Of a DNA stretch of 9,389 nt, positions 5,894 through 9,389 are shown piece by piece. The DNA lies in the NCBI GenBank assembly GCA_050260275.1, contig JBLNBX010000185.1, forward strand, positions 1 to 9,389, given 5' to 3'. Made by a program: the position numbers and the translations under genes. The notes beneath the pieces were generated by a model, which saw nothing but the letters and a program-made list of their open reading frames with translations, ran no database searches and had not been told where the DNA came from. The stretch's first letter is position 1, and the number at the start of each line of letters is the position of its first letter. This DNA is from DATMXS01 sp050260275 (lineage in GTDB: Bacteria; Acidobacteriota; Terriglobia; Bryobacterales; Bryobacteraceae).

Positions 5894-8868
5894 TCCCCAA
5901 GGAGTGCAAGCGGCTCGCCGAGGTGGATTTCCCCATCGCCGAAGTCTCGCGCCATGCGGCGCGGGAGAAGTCGATCCGGCATGGGCATCCCTCGACGCTC
6001 CACCTTTGGTGGGCGCGGCGGCCGCTGGCCTCTTGCCGGGCGATGCTCCTGGCACTGCTCTGGCCCGACCCGTGCGATCCGTGTTGCCCGGCTGACTTCA
6101 AGCAGAAGGCGCGGGAGTTGCTGCCCTCCGTCCAGGGCGCGCCAGGGCCGACCGATGAAGATCTGCGGAAGGCGCTGCTGAAATTCATCGCGGACTTCGC
6201 CAACTGGGACCTGGCGGCACATCCCTCATATCTGGAGGTCAGCCGCGCGCTGGTGCGGGCGGCCTATCCGGAGGAGCCGCCGCTGGTGGTCGATCCCTTC
6301 GCCGGCGGCGGGTCGATTCCGCTCGAGGCGCTGCGCGTCGGCTGCGACGCCTTTGCCAGCGACCTCAACCCGGTGGCCTGCCTGATCCTCAAGGTGATGC
6401 TCGAGGACATCCCGCGGCACGGACCGAAGCTGGCCGAAGAGTTGCGGCGCGTGGGCGCCGAAATCAAACGGGAAGCGGAAAAGGAACTGGCCGAGTTCTA
6501 TCCCGGCGATCCGGACGGCTCAACGCCCATCGCCTACCTGTGGGCGCGGACGGTGCGGTGCGAGTCGCCCAACTGCGGCGCGGAGATCCCGTTGGTGCGG
6601 TCGTTCTGGCTGTGCAAGAAGGCGAACCGCAAACGCGCGTTGCGGCACACCGTGGTGCGGCACAAGGGCACGCCACCTGAGATTCAATTCGAGGTCTTCG
6701 AGCCGAAGTCCGAGAAGGAAGTCCCGCCGGGAACCGTGACGCGGGCCAAGGCGGCGTGTCCCGCATGCAACATTGTGCTTCCGCCGGAGCGCGTGCGGGC
6801 GCAGCTTGCGGCACAGCGCGGCGGCGCGGATACCGTGTTCGACGTGAAAGGCCGGCGGACAGGGGGCGCACGGCTGCTGGCGGTGGTGACGATGAAGCCG
6901 GGAGAACAGGGCCGGCATTACCGGCTGCCAACAGAGGCCGACTACCAGGCGGTGTGGAAGGCGCAGCGGCGGCTGAAGAAGATCCTCGATGAGTGGGAGC
7001 GCGGCGGGCGCAAGGGACTGTCCCCGGTGCCGGATGAAGCGATTTCCTGCAACGAACTACGCAGGATCAGTGTGCCGATCTACGGAATGCAGCGATGGGG
7101 CGATCTTTTTACCGCACGGCAGAAACTCACACTAAAAGTCTTGACAGAACTGGTTGGCGCTGTCGATCGAGGTTCCCTGACCGACGCCCTGGCACTAGTC
7201 GTCGATAGGGTGGCTGACCAAGCTTCGAGTCTCGTGAGATGGCTCCAAACGATTGAGGCCGTGGCCAGCACATTTGGTCGCCAAGCATTAGGGATGGTCT
7301 GGGATTTCTGTGAAACGCTGCCCATGGGCAAAGAATCTGCCAACTTACTTGCCGCATTAGATTGGGTTTGTAACGTGATCGATGCTCCACGTGGCCTGAT
7401 GATCGGTCAGACCGGCATGCAAGATGCTGCGACCCACCCAGCCCCGGACGATTCCGCTCATATTTGGTTCACTGATCCACCGTACTATGATGCTGTACCC
7501 TACGCGCACCTGTCTGATTTTTTCTTTGTCTGGCTCAAGCGTTCAAGATCCAAGCGTCTCTTGACTGCCGGAGCGGCTCACGAAGACAGTTGGACCACTC
7601 CTAAGGAACGTGAGATTGTCGTGGATAGACCTCACAGACTGAGCACATCGACTAAGGATGCTCGATCATACGAAATCGGAATAGCGAAAGCCTTTGGCGA
7701 GGGTCGACGCGTACTGCGCGACGATGGCGTTGGTTCGGTCGTTTTCGCTCATAAAACGACAGAGGGATGGGAGGCACTGTTATCAGGTTTGATCCAAGGG
7801 GGCTGGACAATCACCGCCTCGTGGCCGGTTGCAACAGAACGCGGCTCAAGATTGAACGCACGCGAGACAGCCTCACTTGCCACCAGCGTCCATCTCGTCT
7901 GCCGCCCGCGTCCCGAGAACGCGCCCACCGGCGACTGGGCCGAAGTGCTCCGCGAGCTGCCCAAACGCGTCGGCGACTGGATGGAGCGCCTCGAATCGGA
8001 GGACGTGCGCGGCGCGGACCTTGTCTTTGCCTGCATCGGGCCGGCGCTGGAGATCTTCAGCCGCTACGCCCGAGTCGAAACCGCCGACGGCCGCGAAGTC
8101 AGCCTCGCCGAATACCTCGAAAAGGTGTGGGAGGTGGTCGGCCGCACGGCGCTCGAACAGGTGCTCGGCACCGCGGAGGCTCGCGCCCGCAACGGCGCCG
8201 CGGGCGCAGTCGAAGAAGACGCCCGGCTGACGGCGCTCTTTCTGTGGACCCTCCAAAGCACCAACGGCGACTTCGCCGCAAGCGAAGAGTCCGAAGAAGA
8301 CGAAGCGGCGGAAGATGAAGATGAGGAGGGCGCGGCGCCCAAAGCCGGCAAGGGCTACAGCCTGGTTTTCGACGTGGTCCGGCGGTTCGCCCAGCCGCTC
8401 GGGATCAACTTGCCCAAATGGGAAAACCGGATCATCGAAACCAGGAAGGGCGTCGTCCGGCTGCTCGCGGTGAGCGAGCGCGCCAAGCTCCTGTTCGGGC
8501 AGGATGGCAGAGAAGCCGTCGCCGATCTGCTCGAAACGGACCCTCTGGCTGCCACGCGCCAACTGGCCCTGTTCCCCGATCAGGACGTCACACCTGCAAA
8601 GGCAAATGGCCGCCGGCGCCGGATCGCGGTGGACATGGCCGACGACGCTCCCGCGGCGCAGCCGGAAGCGACCACACTCGATCGTGTCCACGCGGCGATG
8701 CTCTTGCAGGCTGGGGGCCGGACCAACGCCCTGCGGGCGCTGCTCAAAGCCGAACAGGAGCGTGGTCCCTATTTCCTGCGTCTTGCGAACGCGCTCTCTG
8801 CGCTCTATCCGAAGGGTAGCGAAGAAAAGCGGCTGCTCGACGCCATGTTGCTGGCCATGCCGAGGTGA
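5890..8868 (+). CDS. DUF1156 adenine-specific DNA methylase with Zn-ribbon-like segments
   Basis: The protein has 992 residues. The N-terminus carries the DUF1156 signature: RLAEVDFPIAEVSRHAAREK, then SIRHGHPSTLHLWWARRPLA. SAM-binding motif I is DPFAGGGSIPLEAL (from D135), followed by SDLNPVA. Cysteines C224, C229, C242 and the pair C290/C293 look like zinc ribbons. Catalytic motif IV is DPPY at 529-532 (FTDPPYYDAVPYAH). Motif I before a long insert and then DPPY is the alpha-class order, so the Cys-rich part may recognise DNA (inference). An acidic run lies at about 797-816, and the C-terminus (LDRVHAAMLLQAGGR, LSALYPKGSEEKR) is typical of the family. It should make N6-methyladenine; DUF1156 proteins are known from anti-phage islands, often with DUF499/helicase partners that are absent here. 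Bases of about 7050-7880 are much less GC-rich than the flanks. Family call very secure; target site unknown. Confidence 0.93.
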   Translation: MIPKECKRLAEVDFPIAEVSRHAAREKSIRHGHPSTLHLWWARRPLASCRAMLLALLWPDPCDPCCPADFKQKARELLPSVQGAPGPTDEDLRKALLKFIADFANWDLAAHPSYLEVSRALVRAAYPEEPPLVVDPFAGGGSIPLEALRVGCDAFASDLNPVACLILKVMLEDIPRHGPKLAEELRRVGAEIKREAEKELAEFYPGDPDGSTPIAYLWARTVRCESPNCGAEIPLVRSFWLCKKANRKRALRHTVVRHKGTPPEIQFEVFEPKSEKEVPPGTVTRAKAACPACNIVLPPERVRAQLAAQRGGADTVFDVKGRRTGGARLLAVVTMKPGEQGRHYRLPTEADYQAVWKAQRRLKKILDEWERGGRKGLSPVPDEAISCNELRRISVPIYGMQRWGDLFTARQKLTLKVLTELVGAVDRGSLTDALALVVDRVADQASSLVRWLQTIEAVASTFGRQALGMVWDFCETLPMGKESANLLAALDWVCNVIDAPRGLMIGQTGMQDAATHPAPDDSAHIWFTDPPYYDAVPYAHLSDFFFVWLKRSRSKRLLTAGAAHEDSWTTPKEREIVVDRPHRLSTSTKDARSYEIGIAKAFGEGRRVLRDDGVGSVVFAHKTTEGWEALLSGLIQGGWTITASWPVATERGSRLNARETASLATSVHLVCRPRPENAPTGDWAEVLRELPKRVGDWMERLESEDVRGADLVFACIGPALEIFSRYARVETADGREVSLAEYLEKVWEVVGRTALEQVLGTAEARARNGAAGAVEEDARLTALFLWTLQSTNGDFAASEESEEDEAAEDEDEEGAAPKAGKGYSLVFDVVRRFAQPLGINLPKWENRIIETRKGVVRLLAVSERAKLLFGQDGREAVADLLETDPLAATRQLALFPDQDVTPAKANGRRRRIAVDMADDAPAAQPEATTLDRVHAAMLLQAGGRTNALRALLKAEQERGPYFLRLANALSALYPKGSEEKRLLDAMLLAMPR
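7050..7880 (+). other. Low-GC mosaic segment inside the methylase gene
   Basis: Codons from about residue 388 to 663 use many A/T third positions (for example TTA, CTA, AGA, CAA, GTT), unlike the strongly G/C-ending codons on both sides. Hand counts: 30 of 60 bases are G/C at 7081-7140, against 46 of 60 at 6301-6360 and 42 of 60 at 8041-8100. The frame stays open and the segment holds the DPPY motif, so this is a replaced or differently evolving section of a working gene rather than an insertion. Edges are approximate. Confidence 0.6.
8278..8340 (+). other. Acidic low-complexity linker in the methylase
   Basis: Residues about 797-817 are mostly Glu and Asp (ASEESEEDEAAEDEDEEG), with codons in short repetitive GAA/GAG/GAC runs. 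It probably forms a disordered linker between the methylase core and the C-terminal region; such a tract can vary in length between relatives. Confidence 0.65.
8862..8867 (+). promoter_or_regulatory. Ribosome binding site for the MNT gene
   Basis: GAGGTG overlaps the methylase stop codon and lies 5 bases before the ATG at 8873. It selects that ATG over a longer in-frame extension that would run back into the methylase gene. Confidence 0.6.
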
Positions 8869-8872
8869 ATCG

Positions 8873-9205
8873 ATGCTCAGGACAAAGCCAAGTATTGCGC
8901 GGGAGATTCAGAGGATGGTACGGCGGATCGTGCGGGACTTCCATCCCGAGCGCGTGATCTTATTCGGGTCGCATGCCCGCGGCGAAGCAGGCCCCGACAG
9001 CGACGTGGATCTGTTGGTCGTGATGCCGGTTGAGGGGCTGAAGCACAAGAAGCAGGTCGAAATCCGCGTCGCTTTGCACGATATCAGAATTCCCAAGGAC
9101 ATCATCGTGACCACACCCGAGGATTTCGCCTGGCGCAAAGACGTTGTAGGCACCATCGAGTATCCCGCGGTCCGGGAGGGAAAAGTCCTGTATGCCCGAA
9201 GCTGA
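8873..9205 (+). CDS. Minimal nucleotidyltransferase (MNT/MntA-like antitoxin)
   Basis: The protein has 110 residues and starts 4 bases after the methylase stop. After an amphipathic N-terminal helix it shows the polymerase-beta nucleotidyltransferase signature: G32-S33 in LFGSHARGEAG, then SDVDLLVV with D44 and D46 as metal ligands, and a likely third acidic residue at D76 (PKDIIV). The length is normal for stand-alone MNT proteins. In characterised MntA/HepT pairs the MNT partner transfers AMP groups to the HEPN toxin and silences its RNase activity. The next gene is a HEPN protein overlapping by 14 bases, which supports this role. All three catalytic positions are present, so it should be active. 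It sits on the same strand directly behind the methylase and is probably co-transcribed with it. Confident family call; antitoxin role from context. Confidence 0.9.
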   Translation: MLRTKPSIAREIQRMVRRIVRDFHPERVILFGSHARGEAGPDSDVDLLVVMPVEGLKHKKQVEIRVALHDIRIPKDIIVTTPEDFAWRKDVVGTIEYPAVREGKVLYARS

Positions 9206-9389
9206 TAGCACAGATCGGGTCGCCGCTGAATGGGTAGCGAAAGCCGAGGAGGATCTCAAGACCGCCGCCCACCTCCTGAAGCTGGGTAGCTCCTGCCCGA
9301 CCGCGACTGTCTGCTTTCATGCGCAGCAATGCGTCGAGAAATATCTGAAGGCGTACCTTGTCTATCGGGGCACGCCATTTCCCAAAACA
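9192..9389 (+). CDS. HEPN domain protein (HepT-like toxin), 3'-truncated by window edge
   Basis: Sixty-six residues are visible from the ATG at 9192, which overlaps the end of the MNT gene by 14 bases; GGGAGGG lies 11 bases upstream. The sequence shows the first helices of the HEPN fold: AEWVAKAEEDLKTAAHLLK (residues 12-30), then CFHAQQCVEKYLKAYLVYRG (41-60) and PFPKT, which in relatives leads into 'HDL'. The pattern HAQQxxEKxLKA is characteristic of HEPN proteins paired with MNT. The catalytic R-x(4-6)-H motif normally lies near the C-terminus and is outside the window, so RNase activity cannot be judged. Likely an RNase toxin held in check by the preceding nucleotidyltransferase. Confidence 0.88.
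   Translation, partial: MPEADSTDRVAAEWVAKAEEDLKTAAHLLKLGSSCPTATVCFHAQQCVEKYLKAYLVYRGTPFPKT

Noticed and set aside
7040..7890. An inserted mobile element or separate gene in the middle of the methylase
   Set aside because: The frame continues through both edges, the segment contains the family's DPPY motif, and no terminal repeats or target duplication are visible; replacement fits better than insertion.
7873..8691. Minus-strand open frame of 272 codons
   Set aside because: It mirrors the GC-rich 3' part of the methylase; the composition reflects codon bias and there is no supporting ribosome site or motif.
8504..8872. Longer N-terminus for the MNT gene, starting inside the methylase
   Set aside because: The extra residues are low-complexity Arg/Ser-rich shadow translation; the ATG at 8873 gives a normal MNT length and has a ribosome site.
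1..9389. CRISPR array, tRNA or other RNA gene
   Set aside because: No regularly spaced repeats or tRNA-like structure were seen, and coding genes fill the window with no gap longer than 4 bases.

Overview
The window is GC-rich bacterial or archaeal DNA, roughly 60-65% G+C by eye. It is almost fully packed with seven genes, all on the + strand, and neighbouring genes overlap by 1-14 bases or are separated by at most 4 bases. It looks like the interior of one long operon. No tRNA, rRNA, insertion sequence, CRISPR array, promoter or terminator was seen. The host cannot be named from the sequence.

Bases 1-5893 hold a type III CRISPR effector module. In order these are a RAMP protein whose start lies outside the window, a 997-residue highly diverged Cas10 of the Csx11 type, a Cas7 backbone subunit (Cmr4/Csm3-like), a small helical subunit (Cmr5/Cas11-like) and another RAMP protein (Cas5-like or accessory Cas7). 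The gene order and the degenerate Cas10 fit subtype III-C (the 'MTH326-like' group) best. The Cas10 lacks both usual catalytic signatures: the expected HD dyad reads His-Met, and the GGDD cyclase motif is missing. The Cas7 subunit keeps the aspartate expected to cut target RNA.

Bases 5890-8868 encode a 992-residue DUF1156 adenine-specific DNA methylase with Cys-rich (Zn-ribbon-like) segments. Its start codon overlaps the stop of the last RAMP gene (ATGA), with a strong ribosome binding site inside that gene. The CRISPR effector and the methylase are therefore probably translated from one message. The methylase gene is a compositional mosaic: a central segment of about 830 bases that carries the catalytic DPPY motif is clearly less GC-rich than both flanks.

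Bases 8873-9389 hold a minimal nucleotidyltransferase (MNT) and the start of a HEPN protein, a typical MntA/HepT-type toxin-antitoxin pair; the HEPN gene runs off the window.

Taken together this is a layered defence island. A crRNA-guided RNA-binding complex that probably cannot make cyclic oligoadenylate or cut DNA through Cas10 is genetically coupled to a DNA methylase and followed by an RNase toxin module. Whether the methylase works with the CRISPR complex, belongs to a separate anti-phage modification system, or is merely co-transcribed cannot be settled from the sequence. The coupling is the main point of interest.
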